Source: Mycobacterium cookii
GTDB taxonomy: Bacteria > Actinomycetota > Actinomycetes > Mycobacteriales > Mycobacteriaceae
Assembly (NCBI RefSeq): GCF_010727945.1
Contig: NZ_AP022569.1
Coordinates: forward strand, 2,914,001-2,978,000
Reading direction: 5' to 3'
Length of the DNA stretch: 64,000 nucleotides
The position numbers were made by a program, and so were the translations under genes. Positions 36,375 to 45,734 of the stretch are shown here, one piece after another. The notes under the pieces were generated by a model that was not told the origin of the DNA, searched no databases, and saw nothing but the letters and a program-made list of their open reading frames with translations. Position 1 is the stretch's first letter; each line of letters begins with the position of its first letter.

Positions 36375-37561
36375 ACCGGCCGCTGAATTTCGGTGTGTTC
36401 ATCACCCCGTTTCATCCGACGGGCCAATCCCCTACGCGGGCACTCGAATACGACATGGAACGAGTGGAGGCGCTGGACCGGCTCGGCTTCGACGAAGCGT
36501 GGTTCGGCGAGCACCACTCCGGCGGCTACGAGCTGATCGCCTGCCCCGAGGTGTTCATCGCCGCAGCGGCCGAACGGACCAAACACATCCGGTTGGGTAC
36601 CGGCGTGGTGTCGCTGCCCTACCACCATCCGCTGATGGTGGCCGACCGCTGGGTGCTGCTGGATCATCTGACCCGCGGACGGGTGATGTTCGGCGCCGGC
36701 CCCGGCGCCCTCCCGTCGGACGCCCACATGATGGGCATCGATCCGGTCGAGCAGCGCAGAATGATGCAGGAATCGCTGGAGGCGATCCTGGCCTTGTTCC
36801 GTGCCGCACCCAGCGAGCGGGTCGATCGCCACACGGACTGGTTCACCTTGCGCGACGCGCAGCTGCATGTCCGCCCCTACACCTGGCCCTACCCGGAAAT
36901 CTCCACGGCCGCAATGATTTCGCCATCCGGCCCACGGCTCGCCGGTGCACTGGGCACGTCGCTGCTGTCACTGTCGATGTCCGTGCCGGGCGGGTACGCG
37001 GCGCTGGACAACACCTGGGAGATCGTGCGCGAACAAGCCGCCAAGGCCGGACGTGACGAACCCGACCGGGCGCAATGGCGGGTGCTCGGCATCATGCATC
37101 TGGCCGACAGCCGTGAGCAGGCGATCGAGGACTGCACCTACGGGCTGCAGGACTTTGCGAACTACTTCGGCGCCGCCGGCTTCGTGCCGCTGGCCAATTC
37201 GGTCGAAGGTGAGCAGTCCGCCTATGAGTTCGTCGAAGACTATGCCGGACAAGGCAACTGCTGTATCGGCACGCCCGAAGACGGCATCGCCTATGTCCAG
37301 GACCTGCTGGCTCGGTCGGGCGGCTTCGGCACGTTGCTGCTACTCGGCCACGACTGGGCATCGCCCGAGGCGACGTTCCACTCCTACGATCTGTTCGCCC
37401 GCAAGGTGATTCCCCATTTCAAAGGCCAACTGGAAGCGTCGCGGGCTTCGCACGACTGGGCCAGGGGCATGCGTGATCAGTTGCTCGGCCGCGCAGGCCA
37501 GGCGGTGGTCAACGCGATCACCCAGCACACCAGCGAACTCGAGACGGAGCACAGCAACTGA
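36371..37561 (+). CDS. luciferase-like (LLM) flavin-dependent monooxygenase (Rv3618 type)
   Basis: 396-aa bacterial luciferase-fold enzyme using reduced FMN or F420. TIM-barrel signatures: FGVFITPFHPTG, LDRLGFDEAWFGEHHSGGYE, RIRLGTGV-type segment HIRLGTGVVSLPYHHPLMVADRW and HLTRGRVMFGAGPGALPSD. Closest in style to limonene/alkane-type monooxygenases. Fully coupled at both ends (ATGA with ephA, TGATG with the dehydrogenase), suggesting consecutive steps on one substrate. Confidence 0.88.
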   Translation: MNRPLNFGVFITPFHPTGQSPTRALEYDMERVEALDRLGFDEAWFGEHHSGGYELIACPEVFIAAAAERTKHIRLGTGVVSLPYHHPLMVADRWVLLDHLTRGRVMFGAGPGALPSDAHMMGIDPVEQRRMMQESLEAILALFRAAPSERVDRHTDWFTLRDAQLHVRPYTWPYPEISTAAMISPSGPRLAGALGTSLLSLSMSVPGGYAALDNTWEIVREQAAKAGRDEPDRAQWRVLGIMHLADSREQAIEDCTYGLQDFANYFGAAGFVPLANSVEGEQSAYEFVEDYAGQGNCCIGTPEDGIAYVQDLLARSGGFGTLLLLGHDWASPEATFHSYDLFARKVIPHFKGQLEASRASHDWARGMRDQLLGRAGQAVVNAITQHTSELETEHSN

Positions 37562-38565
37562 TGCGCGGCGCGGTGCTGCGCGACGGCCGGATGGTGTACC
37601 GCGACGACCTGCCCGAACCGGCGCCCGGGCCGGGCCAGGTGCTGGTGGCGGTGCGGTCCTGCGGGATCTGCGGCTCTGACCTGCATTTCGCCGCGCACGG
37701 CGCTGAGGTGCTCACGCTGACCGCGGAGATGGACGGCGGTATGAACATCGACCTGGGCCGCGACATCTTCATGGGACACGAGTTCAGCGCCGAGGTCCTC
37801 GAGGCAGGGCCCGACACCGACACCTTTCCGGCCGGCACCCTGATCACGTCGATTCCGGTGTTGATCTCGGGCAAACACGTCGAACCGATCGTCTACAGCA
37901 ACACCACCCTCGGTGGCTACGCCGAACGGATGCTGCTGTCGGCGCCGCTGTTGCTGCCCATCCCCAACGGCCTCGACGCGCAGCATGCCGCACTCACCGA
38001 ACCGATGGCGGTCGGACTGCACGCCGTGAACAAGTCCGGCGTGCAAGCGGGCGAGACGGCGCTGGTGCTCGGCTGCGGTCCGATCGGCATCGCCGTCATC
38101 GCCGCGCTGCGTGCCCGCGGCGTCGAACACATTGTGGGGGCTGATTTTTCAGCGAAGCGACGTGAGCTCGCGGCGTCGATGGGTGCGCACAAGTCTCTCG
38201 ACCCGGCTCAGGGCTCACCGTTCGACACCGTCACCCCGGCGGTGGTCTTCGAAGCCGTCGGCGTGCCCGGCATCATCGACGACGTTTTGCGCCGCGCCCG
38301 ACACGGCACCCGGTTGGTCGTCGTCGGAGTCTGCATGCAACCCGACACCGTGCACCCGTTCTTCGCGATCGCCAAGGAGATCAACGTTCAGTTTTCGCTG
38401 GCGTACGACCCCAACGAGTTCGCCGACTCGCTGCGGGCGATCGCCGAAGGTGACATCGACGTCAGCCCGATGATCACCGGCGACGTCGGCCTCGAGGACG
38501 TCGGGGCGGCGTTCGACGATCTCGCCGACCCGGACCGGCATTGCAAGATACTGGTGACACCGTAA
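37561..38565 (+). CDS. zinc-type medium-chain alcohol dehydrogenase
   Basis: 334-aa MDR-family oxidoreductase. Catalytic zinc ligand Cys in SCGICGSDLHF and GHE motif (FMGHEFSAEV); NAD(P) fold GCGPIGIAVIAALRARG. The four cysteines of the structural zinc lobe are absent, the corresponding loop being ISGKHVEPIVYSNTTLGGY. It starts at the last base of the monooxygenase gene. As far as I recall M. tuberculosis lacks it at this place. Likely oxidises an alcohol or diol produced by the upstream enzymes. Confidence 0.88.
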   Translation: MRGAVLRDGRMVYRDDLPEPAPGPGQVLVAVRSCGICGSDLHFAAHGAEVLTLTAEMDGGMNIDLGRDIFMGHEFSAEVLEAGPDTDTFPAGTLITSIPVLISGKHVEPIVYSNTTLGGYAERMLLSAPLLLPIPNGLDAQHAALTEPMAVGLHAVNKSGVQAGETALVLGCGPIGIAVIAALRARGVEHIVGADFSAKRRELAASMGAHKSLDPAQGSPFDTVTPAVVFEAVGVPGIIDDVLRRARHGTRLVVVGVCMQPDTVHPFFAIAKEINVQFSLAYDPNEFADSLRAIAEGDIDVSPMITGDVGLEDVGAAFDDLADPDRHCKILVTP

Positions 38566-38629
38566 CTCGCCTCCGGCGTGCGGCAGTTGCCGATTCAAGA
38601 TCATTGCATCTAACAGTCCTATGCGACAA

Positions 38630-38635
38630 TACAAT
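38630..38635 (+). promoter_or_regulatory. possible -10 (TACAAT) upstream of the permease gene
   Basis: TACAAT in an unusually A+T-rich patch within the 240-bp gap 38566-38805; a TTGCAT lies 20 bp upstream, longer than the preferred spacing. The rest of the gap holds no recognisable feature apart from the permease ribosome-binding site (GAGGAGG). Confidence 0.3.
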
Positions 38636-38805
38636 TCGATAACACCGCTCGACCGTGACGGCAGGCCGTCGCCGAATCGCCCGCTCGGTGGCAGCCGAAT
38701 TTCAGCGGGCGGCGGTGCTGGCCGCTGGTATATCGTGACGCAAACTGGCTAACTCACCGCGATCGAGCACGACGTGGCGACCACACATGCTTCCGAGGAG
38801 GCACC

Positions 38806-40254
38806 ATGCCAACGCCGGCGAACAGCCTGCGACGGCAGATGCTGCGGCGTCGACCAATCACCGGTGCGCCGATAGCGGACGGGGCCTCGGCTCAACTCGA
38901 ACGCACCCTTGGAACTTTCCTGCTGACGATGTTCGGCGTCGGCGAGACGGTCGGCGCAGGTATCTTCATCGTGCTGTCGCAGTCGGTGCCACAAGCCGGG
39001 CCGGCGGTTGTCATCTCGTTCATCCTGGCCGGCATCGCGGCGGGCCTGGCCGCGGTCTGCTACGCCGAGATGGCCTCGGCGGTACCGGTTTCCGGGTCGG
39101 CATACTCATACTGCTACGCCACCCTCGGTGAGCTTCCGGCGATGGGTGTCGCGGCGTGCCTGCTGCTCGAATACGGTGTGTCCACCGCCGCCGTCGCGGT
39201 CGGCTGGAGTCAGTACCTGAACAAGCTGCTGGACAATGTCCTCGGATTCCATCTGCCGCAAGCCATCTCGGCGGGACCGTGGGACTTCGCGCCGGGTGTG
39301 GTCAACCTGCCGGCCATCGTGTTGGTGGCGATGTGTGCCGTCCTGTTGATCCGCGGCGCCAGTCAATCCGCGAAGGCCAACGCCGTGATGGTGGTGATCA
39401 AGCTCAGCGTGCTGGTGGTCTTCGCGGCCATCGCGTTCACCGCTTTCAAATCGAGCCACTTCTCCGACCTGGCGCCGTTCGGCATGTCGGGCATCAGCTT
39501 GGCCTCTGGCACAATCTTTTTCGCCTACATCGGCCTGGATGCGGTCTCCACCGCAGGTGACGAAGTCAAAGATCCACAGCACACCATGCCGCGCGCGATC
39601 ATCTATGCCCTGCTCATCGTCACGGCGATCCACGTCCTCGTCGCCGTTGCCGCCGTGGGCAGTCAGCCCTGGCAGGAGTTCAGGGGCGAAGACGCGGTGC
39701 TGGCGGTGATACTGGACCACATCACCGGCAATACCCTGGGCAGCACCCTGGTGTGCGCCGGCGCAGTGATATCCATCTTCTCGGTGACGCTGGTGACGCT
39801 GTACGGCCAGACCCGCATTTTGTTCACGATGGGCCGCGACGGCCTACTGCCGCCGATGTTCGCCAAGGTGAACCCGCGCACGATGACACCGGTCAGGAAC
39901 ACCATGATCGTGGCGCTGGCGGTCGCCGTCCTCGCCGCGCTGGTGCCGCTGGAAAAGCTGGCCGAAACCGTTTCCATCGGCACGCTGACGGCGTTCATCG
40001 TGGTGTCGGCCGGAGTCATCGTCCTGCGCATCCAGGCACCCGACCTGCCGCGCGGTTTCCGGGTGCCCGGTTACCCGCTGACCCCGTTCCTGTCGATCGC
40101 GGCGTGCGCCTACATCCTGTTCAGCCTGCATTGGTACACCTGGATCGCGTTCAGCGGATGGGTCGCCGTAGCGATGGTCTTCTACGTGGTGTGGGGCCGC
40201 CGACACAGCGCGCTGAACGACGACGCGACCTCCGCGGCCGTCGCGCACGACTAG
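38806..40254 (+). CDS. APC-family amino acid permease
   Basis: 482-aa transporter, about 12 helices. The family signature TMFGVGETVGAGIFIVLSQSVPQAGPAVVISFILAGIAAGLAAVCYAEMAS is the typical first helices of cationic amino acid transporters (CAT/YfnA type), and FFAYIGLDAVSTAGDEVKDPQHTMPRAI is the helix 6-loop hallmark. Start fixed by GAGGAGG 6 nt upstream of ATG. Stands alone before lpqG. Substrate not predictable; likely an amino acid/proton symporter. Confidence 0.9.
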   Translation: MPTPANSLRRQMLRRRPITGAPIADGASAQLERTLGTFLLTMFGVGETVGAGIFIVLSQSVPQAGPAVVISFILAGIAAGLAAVCYAEMASAVPVSGSAYSYCYATLGELPAMGVAACLLLEYGVSTAAVAVGWSQYLNKLLDNVLGFHLPQAISAGPWDFAPGVVNLPAIVLVAMCAVLLIRGASQSAKANAVMVVIKLSVLVVFAAIAFTAFKSSHFSDLAPFGMSGISLASGTIFFAYIGLDAVSTAGDEVKDPQHTMPRAIIYALLIVTAIHVLVAVAAVGSQPWQEFRGEDAVLAVILDHITGNTLGSTLVCAGAVISIFSVTLVTLYGQTRILFTMGRDGLLPPMFAKVNPRTMTPVRNTMIVALAVAVLAALVPLEKLAETVSIGTLTAFIVVSAGVIVLRIQAPDLPRGFRVPGYPLTPFLSIAACAYILFSLHWYTWIAFSGWVAVAMVFYVVWGRRHSALNDDATSAAVAHD

Positions 40255-40264
40255 GGTGCCAACC

Positions 40265-40981
40265 ATGCCCCTCTCCCGCCGCGCCAAGATCACATTCGGC
40301 ATCGTGCTCGCATCGGGCCTGGCCGCGACGACGGCCGCCTGCGACCACGACCACGAACGCGTCAGCAGCAATCCGCGTCAGGTCACCGTCATAGGCTCGG
40401 GACACGTCCAGGGCGTCCCGGACACCCTCACCGCCGACGTGGCCATCGAATTCATCGCTCCGGACGTCACCGCGGCGATGGATCAGACCAACGCACGGCA
40501 GCAGGCCGTCATCGATGCCCTGGCCGGCGCCGGCGTCGACCGCAAGGACATCAGCACCACCGACGTCACCCTGCAACCACAGTTCGACAGCGCCGGCAAC
40601 ACCATCTCCGGATACCGGGCCAACAACTCGATCCGGGTCAAGATCCACCCCGCCGGCTCGGCGTCGCGGGTGTTGGCCGTCGTCGTCGGCACCGGCGGAA
40701 CAGCGACCCGGATCAACTCGGTGAGCTATTCCATCGCCGACGACTCACAGTTGGTGAAAGACGCCCGCGCCCGCGCATTTCAGGACGCCAAGGACCGGGC
40801 CGAGCAGTACGCCTCGCTGTCCGGCCTCGGGTTGGGCAAGATCATCTCGATCTCGGAGGCAGCGGGCGGCACGCCGCCGGCACCCGGGCCGCTGCGGGGC
40901 GCGATGTCGTCCGCCGTTCCGTTGGAGCCGGGCCAGCAGACGGTCAGCTTCTCGGTGACCGCGGTGTGGGAACTGCGTTAA
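40265..40981 (+). CDS. lpqG: SIMPL-domain (DUF541) lipoprotein LpqG
   Basis: 238 aa (Rv3623 type). Signal peptide ITFGIVLASGLAATTAAC with a weak lipobox (TAA-C), so lipid attachment is likely but not certain. The SIMPL domain follows: RQVTVIGSGHVQGVPDTLTADVAIEFIAPDVTAAMDQTNARQQAVIDAL ... ALPLEPGQQTVSFSVTAVWEL type ending. ATG chosen; a GTG nine bases earlier is possible. Function of the family is poorly known (envelope stress, oligomeric periplasmic). Confidence 0.86.
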   Translation: MPLSRRAKITFGIVLASGLAATTAACDHDHERVSSNPRQVTVIGSGHVQGVPDTLTADVAIEFIAPDVTAAMDQTNARQQAVIDALAGAGVDRKDISTTDVTLQPQFDSAGNTISGYRANNSIRVKIHPAGSASRVLAVVVGTGGTATRINSVSYSIADDSQLVKDARARAFQDAKDRAEQYASLSGLGLGKIISISEAAGGTPPAPGPLRGAMSSAVPLEPGQQTVSFSVTAVWELR

Positions 40982-40988
40982 GGCCGGC

Positions 40989-41576
40989 TCAGTCCTGGTA
41001 GACCCGCGGGTCCAGCATTCCGATGTAGGGCAGATCGCGGTAACGCTCGTCGTAATCGAGGCCGTAACCCACCACGAAATCGTTGGGAATGTCGAAGCCC
41101 ACGTAGGCGATGTCGACGTTGGCGCGCAACGCGTCCGGCTTTCGCAGCAGCGTGCACACTCGCAATGAGTGTGGACGCCGGGAGTTCAGATTGCGCAGCA
41201 ACCACGACAACGTCAGCCCGGAGTCGACGACGTCCTCGACGATCAGCACGTCTCGGTCGTTGATGTCACGGTCGAGGTCCTTCAGGATCCGGACCACGCC
41301 CGACGACGACGTCGACGATCCGTAGGAGCTGACCGCCATGAATTCGAACTGGGTGGGCAGCGGGATCGCGCGGGCCAGATCGGTGACGAACATGACAGCG
41401 CCCTTGAGCACGGTGATCAACAGGAGGTCGCGGCCGTCACCGATGGACCGTTCGCGGTAGTCCGCGGCGATCTGTGCGCCGAGTTCGGAAATGCGGGTCT
41501 GGATCTGCTCTTCGCGCAGTAGGACCGATTTGATGTCCCCTGGATACAGCTCCGGAGATTCCGCCGTCACGAGCAC
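40989..41576 (-). CDS. hpt: hypoxanthine-guanine phosphoribosyltransferase
   Basis: 195 aa purine salvage enzyme. PRPP motif [17 protein letters not shown]; catalytic loop [38 protein letters not shown] at the C-terminus. The start is uncertain: GTG at 41576 has GAAGG ~11 nt upstream, GTG at 41570 and 41606 are alternatives. Lies 47 bp after tilS in the conserved dacB-zincin-tilS-hpt order, next to ftsH-folE in many genomes. Confidence 0.93.
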   Translation of the reverse strand: MLVTAESPELYPGDIKSVLLREEQIQTRISELGAQIAADYRERSIGDGRDLLLITVLKGAVMFVTDLARAIPLPTQFEFMAVSSYGSSTSSSGVVRILKDLDRDINDRDVLIVEDVVDSGLTLSWLLRNLNSRRPHSLRVCTLLRKPDALRANVDIAYVGFDIPNDFVVGYGLDYDERYRDLPYIGMLDPRVYQD

Positions 41577-41623
41577 AGCGTGCCATGCCTTCGGGCCGGA
41601 AACCACCGCTGGTCGGCGCTAGG

Positions 41624-42661
41624 TCAATTGCCCGCCTCGCCCCCGCAAGCGGGAGGTGCCCCCGCCTCATCGCGCTGCGCGCTCTGCATCGTCGCCGGGC
41701 GGACAGATTCACAACGCAGCACCAGCAGTCCGTCGCGTCGGCCGGCGACCAACCGTTGCCGGCGCAATGCGGAGCCGACGGCGACCCCGCCCTGGCCGCG
41801 CCATCCGGTGACGAGGGCATCCACTGCACGAATCTGCTTGTCGGTCAGGCCGACCGCGCCGCCGGCGATCAGCCAGCGGCGGATCACGCCGCGACGGACC
41901 GGCGCGGGCAGCGCCGCCAGCGTCGCGGTGTCGAGCCCGTCGAGGGTCGCGCATCGAGTCAACGCTTGATCGATCAGCGAGTCGATCAGTTCGGTGTCCT
42001 CGCGCAACGCCGTCGCGGTGCGGGCCAGGGCCTCGGCGACGCCGCCGCCGAGCACCTCTTCGAGCAGCGGTAGCACCTCGTGGCGCAGCCGGGTCCGGGT
42101 GAAGCGGCGGTCGCTGTTGTGCGGGTCATGCCAGGCCTGCAGACCCAGCGCCGCGCAGGCGGCATGCGTCACGTCGCGTCGCACCCCGAGCAGCGGACGA
42201 CACCAAGGCGGGTCGTATGCACGCATGCCGGCGATCGACCGGGCGCCCGAACCGCGGCCCAGTCCGAGCAACACGGTCTCGGCCTGGTCGTCGAGGGTGT
42301 GCGCCAGCAACACCGGGTGATCACCACACGCGGCCGCCAGCGCGCCGTAGCGAGCCGCACGGGCGGCGGCCTCCGGGCCGCCGTCCTCACCTACCTGCAC
42401 GGAAAGCACTTGCGCGTCAACGCATCCCAAATCACGGGCGTGTTGACGTGCGGTGGCGGCGACATCGGCCGAGCCGGGCTGCAGACGGTGGTCGACGATC
42501 AGCGCGGTCGTCGGCAGCATCGTCGCCGCAATTGCGGTGAGCGCCAACGAATCCGGCCCGCCAGAAAGCGCCACACACCAGCTGTCGGCGGTGGGGACGA
42601 ATTGCTTGGCGAACGCCGCAACAGCCTCGCGGAGCTCGGCTACAGCACCCGGTCGATCCAC
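41624..42661 (-). CDS. tilS: tRNA(Ile)-lysidine synthetase with repeat-derived C-terminal extension
   Basis: 345 aa; ATP-dependent lysidine formation at C34 of tRNA-Ile2. PP-loop SGGPDSLAL; LAHTLDDQAETVLLGLGRGSGARSIAGM; HNSDRRFTRTRLRHEVLPLL. GTG start (MDRPGAVAEL) lies within the end of the upstream protease gene (22-bp overlap). The normal protein ends near GLLVLRCESV; here a MIRU-like element adds about 22 residues, RPATMQSAQRDEAGAPPACG and then GEAGN, before the stop. Confidence 0.92.
   Translation of the reverse strand: MDRPGAVAELREAVAAFAKQFVPTADSWCVALSGGPDSLALTAIAATMLPTTALIVDHRLQPGSADVAATARQHARDLGCVDAQVLSVQVGEDGGPEAAARAARYGALAAACGDHPVLLAHTLDDQAETVLLGLGRGSGARSIAGMRAYDPPWCRPLLGVRRDVTHAACAALGLQAWHDPHNSDRRFTRTRLRHEVLPLLEEVLGGGVAEALARTATALREDTELIDSLIDQALTRCATLDGLDTATLAALPAPVRRGVIRRWLIAGGAVGLTDKQIRAVDALVTGWRGQGGVAVGSALRRQRLVAGRRDGLLVLRCESVRPATMQSAQRDEAGAPPACGGEAGN
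41634..41702 (-). repeat. MIRU-like element forming the 3' end of tilS
   Basis: Minus strand GGCGACGATGCAGAGCGCGC followed by CGATGAGGCGGGGGCACC and TCCCGCTTGCGGGGGCGAGG. Same family as 11968 and 62889 (GACGATGCAG, GATGAGG, CCCGCTTG-GGGGG). It supplies the last ~22 sense codons of tilS. Confidence 0.7.
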
Positions 42662-43686
42662 TGTTGCGGGTACTCGATTTCGATTGGTCGGGGCAGGGTT
42701 TCCGGACTGGTCCACACCGCGTTGAACCGTTGCATACCGACCCGGTCGACGACATGGTCGACGAAGGCCTTGCCCCGGGTGTACTGGCTCAGTTTCGCGT
42801 CGATCCCCAACAGCGCCCGCAAAAGGCGTTGCAGCGGTGGCTGTTTGCGGTGACGTCGTTCGTCGAAACGGGCGCGGATGGTCGACACCGACGGAACCAC
42901 CACGGGCCCAACCGCATCCATCACGTGATCGGCATGCCCTTCCAACAGCGTGCCCAACACCAGCAGCTGATCGAGGGCTTTCCGCTGCGGCTCGGACTGC
43001 ACGGCGCGCAGCAGCCCGAGAATGCCGGACGAATTAGGGTCGGCCGCCGACGATTCACCTCTGGCCCGGGCGAATTCGGCCAGCCGGCCGACCACCTTCG
43101 TGACGTCGTCGGCGCCGTCGGTCGTCAACACACCCAGCGCCTGCGACATGTATCCGGACAGCCACGGGTTCGCGGTGAACTGCACCCGGTGGGTGACCTC
43201 GTGCAAGCACACCCACAGCCGGAAATCGGCTGGCTCGACCCGCAATTGGCGCTCGACCGCGATCACGTTGGGGTAAACCAGCAACAGCGCCCCGCCGTCG
43301 TCGGTGAACGGGTCGTACTGGCCGAGAATCCCGGATGAAACGAACGCCAGCACCGCGCCGGTCTGAGCACCGGTGATCCGCCCGCTGATCACGCCCCGCG
43401 GCTTGTCGGTCCCGCCGGTCATCACCCGCATCGACTCGGTAGCGGCGCGAATCCAGCCCGGCCGGTCGATGATGCGGGCGTCGGGCACCACGCCGTCGGT
43501 GTGCAGACCGGTGACGTCACGAACCGGCGGTTCGGCCGCTTTGGCGGCGGTCGCCAGGTTGTCGACGGCCTGGCGGCGGGTGTAGTCGGTGGACGGCGGG
43601 CCCGGCCGCGCCAACCGTTGACCGACCGTCGCGGCGAACCCCCAGTCGACCGTGCGCCCGACCGTCAACTCCGCTGACGACGTCAT
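42640..43686 (-). CDS. zincin-like metallopeptidase family protein (DUF2342, Rv3626c type)
   Basis: 348 aa. Zinc-site-like HExxH in CLHEVTHRVQFTANPWLSGYM; the preceding strand LLLVYPNVIAVERQL and following helices match the 'coenzyme F420 biosynthesis-associated/zinicin-like' family. No signal peptide, so cytoplasmic. ATG overlaps the dacB stop (ATGA) and its end overlaps tilS. Actual peptidase activity is unproven for the family. Confidence 0.88.
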   Translation of the reverse strand: MTSSAELTVGRTVDWGFAATVGQRLARPGPPSTDYTRRQAVDNLATAAKAAEPPVRDVTGLHTDGVVPDARIIDRPGWIRAATESMRVMTGGTDKPRGVISGRITGAQTGAVLAFVSSGILGQYDPFTDDGGALLLVYPNVIAVERQLRVEPADFRLWVCLHEVTHRVQFTANPWLSGYMSQALGVLTTDGADDVTKVVGRLAEFARARGESSAADPNSSGILGLLRAVQSEPQRKALDQLLVLGTLLEGHADHVMDAVGPVVVPSVSTIRARFDERRHRKQPPLQRLLRALLGIDAKLSQYTRGKAFVDHVVDRVGMQRFNAVWTSPETLPRPIEIEYPQQWIDRVL

Positions 43687-45080
43687 GGTGCGCATCCGCA
43701 CGACCAGAGGGTGGAGGCCACCGCGTCGATGGCGGTGCGCCCACTCATCCCGGCGTCGTTGGAGATCAGCGCGAAGGTCAGCACCCGTCCGCTGCGGTCG
43801 GTCACCACCCCAGCTAACGCGTTGATCGCGGTCAGCGAGCCGGTTTTGGCGCGCAGCCAGCCGGCGGGCCCGGCGGCGTGGAAGGTGGCGTCGAGGAAAC
43901 GATCGGACAGCGTGCCGCTACCGCCCGCGATCGGCAACAGGTCGAGCAGAGGTCGAAGCTTGGGCTCGTCGGGGCCGGCCGCCGCCTGCACCACGGAGTC
44001 GAGAATCTTGGCGGTCAACCGGTCGTCCACCGACAAACCGCTGGAGTCCCGCAGTATCGCGGAGCCGGTGTCGACGTGCGCTGTGTTCAGTCGGTTGGTC
44101 ACCGCGTCGACGGCGCCGGCGAAGCTCAACGGCCGCTGCATCGATGCCGCGACCTCGCGGGCAATGCACTCGGCCATCACGTTGTCCGAGACGTTCATCA
44201 TCTCGTTGAGCCGGTCGATCAGCGGGGCCGATTGCACGGCGGCCAGTTGGCGTGCGCCGCTGGAAACGGCGTTGCCGGTGACAGTCACCCGGGCGGGGTC
44301 GAGGCCCAGCGCAGTGGCCAGCGCGCGGCCCGCGTCCAGGGCCGGTGTCGTCGACCGCCGTGACTCGTCGGTCGCCGGCTGGATGCGTCCGGCGTCGAGC
44401 ATCACCGACTCGACCGGCGCGATGTCGCCGCCCTCGATGTCGGCCGGGTCCCAGCCCGGCGCGAAGGTCGGCCCACTGAACAGCGACGTGTCCACCTGGA
44501 CGGCCGTCGGTGTCACGCCGCTGCGGCGGACCTGGTCGGCGAGGTCGCTGAGCCGGGCGGCACCGTGGTACCAGGTGGCCTGTCCGGGCGGCGCACCCGA
44601 AAGGGTCGGATCGCCGCCGCCGACCAGCACGATCACTCCAGCGTCCCCAGGCTCACTGGCCTCGACGACCCGCGTGGTGACCCGGGCTTGGCGGTCCAGC
44701 GCCAACAGGGCAGCGGCGGTGGTGAGCGTTTTGTTGGTCGACGCCGGCTGCAGCGGCAGGTCGTCGGATTGGCTCCAGAGTTCTTGGCCGGTCATCGCGT
44801 CGGTGACCCGGCCGCCCAGCTTGCCCAGGTTGGGGTCGGCGACCACCGGCGCCAGCGCGGCGGCCAGCCCGGACCGGGTCGGCATCTGCGCATCGCCGGA
44901 CGCCGCGACAATGCTCGACTTGGCGGTCACGCCCGGTGGCGGCGGCGGAACCTGTGCGTGGGCGGCGCCATGCACTCTGCCGGTGAGCATCGCGGCCGCG
45001 GCCACCACCGCGGCGACGACGGCCAGCACGCCGACGCCCACCAGTAGGTGCGTGGCGGGCCGCCACTGAGTGGGACGCAT
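43683..45080 (-). CDS. dacB: D-alanyl-D-alanine carboxypeptidase/endopeptidase (PBP4 family)
   Basis: 465-aa peptidase S13 (Rv3627c type). N-terminal membrane segment (THLLVGVGVLAVVAAVVAAAAMLTG) acts as signal/anchor. Active-site motifs: SxxK in PASTNKTLTT, SxN in VSDNVMAECIA, KTG in AKTGSLTAINA. The ATG at MRPTQWRPATH aligns with the homologue; the extended upstream reading is discarded. Processes peptidoglycan cross-links. Confidence 0.92.
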   Translation of the reverse strand: MRPTQWRPATHLLVGVGVLAVVAAVVAAAAMLTGRVHGAAHAQVPPPPPGVTAKSSIVAASGDAQMPTRSGLAAALAPVVADPNLGKLGGRVTDAMTGQELWSQSDDLPLQPASTNKTLTTAAALLALDRQARVTTRVVEASEPGDAGVIVLVGGGDPTLSGAPPGQATWYHGAARLSDLADQVRRSGVTPTAVQVDTSLFSGPTFAPGWDPADIEGGDIAPVESVMLDAGRIQPATDESRRSTTPALDAGRALATALGLDPARVTVTGNAVSSGARQLAAVQSAPLIDRLNEMMNVSDNVMAECIAREVAASMQRPLSFAGAVDAVTNRLNTAHVDTGSAILRDSSGLSVDDRLTAKILDSVVQAAAGPDEPKLRPLLDLLPIAGGSGTLSDRFLDATFHAAGPAGWLRAKTGSLTAINALAGVVTDRSGRVLTFALISNDAGMSGRTAIDAVASTLWSCGCAP

Positions 45081-45201
45081 GACTCTCCTGACAACGTTTG
45101 CGCCCATTCTGCTGCAAACCCCCGCGGAGCGGCGCGGCGCGGGAGCCCTACGATCAACGCCAAGCGACAAACAGTGATTTCCAGGCGAAGGAGCCGAGCC
45201 G

Positions 45202-45690
45202 GTGCAGTTCGAGGTGATCGTCGAGATCCCCAAGGGTCAGCGAAACAAGTACGAGGTCGACCACGAGACCGGGCGCGTCTTCCTGGACCGCTATCTCTAC
45301 ACGTCGATGGTCTATCCGACGGACTACGGCTTCATCGACAACACCCTCGGCGAGGACGGCGATCCACTGGACGCCTTGGTGCTCCTGCCCCAGTCAGTCT
45401 TTCCGGGTGTGGTGGTCAAGGCGCGGCCGGTGGCCATGTTCCGGATGACCGACGAGGCCGGCGGCGACGACAAGGTGCTGTGCGTGCCGGCCAAGGACCA
45501 CCGCTGGGATCACATCCAGGACATCGGCGACGTGCCGCAGCAAGAGCTGGACGAGATCAAGCACTTCTTCTCCCAATACAAGGCGCTGGAGCCGGGCAAA
45601 TTCGTCAAAACCGCCGACTGGGTCGGCCGCGAAGACGCCGAGGCCGAGGTGCTGCGTTCCATCGAGCGGTTCAAAACCGAAGGCCACTAA
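45202..45690 (+). CDS. ppa: inorganic pyrophosphatase
   Basis: 162-aa family I enzyme, Mg-dependent. Signature [21 protein letters not shown] holds the catalytic aspartates; early residues [17 protein letters not shown] bind phosphate; the two His residues in [13 protein letters not shown] are typical of mycobacterial Ppa. GTG start with GAAGGAG upstream. Divergent from dacB with a 121-bp gap. Confidence 0.97.
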   Translation: MQFEVIVEIPKGQRNKYEVDHETGRVFLDRYLYTSMVYPTDYGFIDNTLGEDGDPLDALVLLPQSVFPGVVVKARPVAMFRMTDEAGGDDKVLCVPAKDHRWDHIQDIGDVPQQELDEIKHFFSQYKALEPGKFVKTADWVGREDAEAEVLRSIERFKTEGH

Positions 45691-45734
45691 CTGGTCTCAC
45701 GGCGCGCACTGCGCAGCGGTGGCATCCTGTCAAG

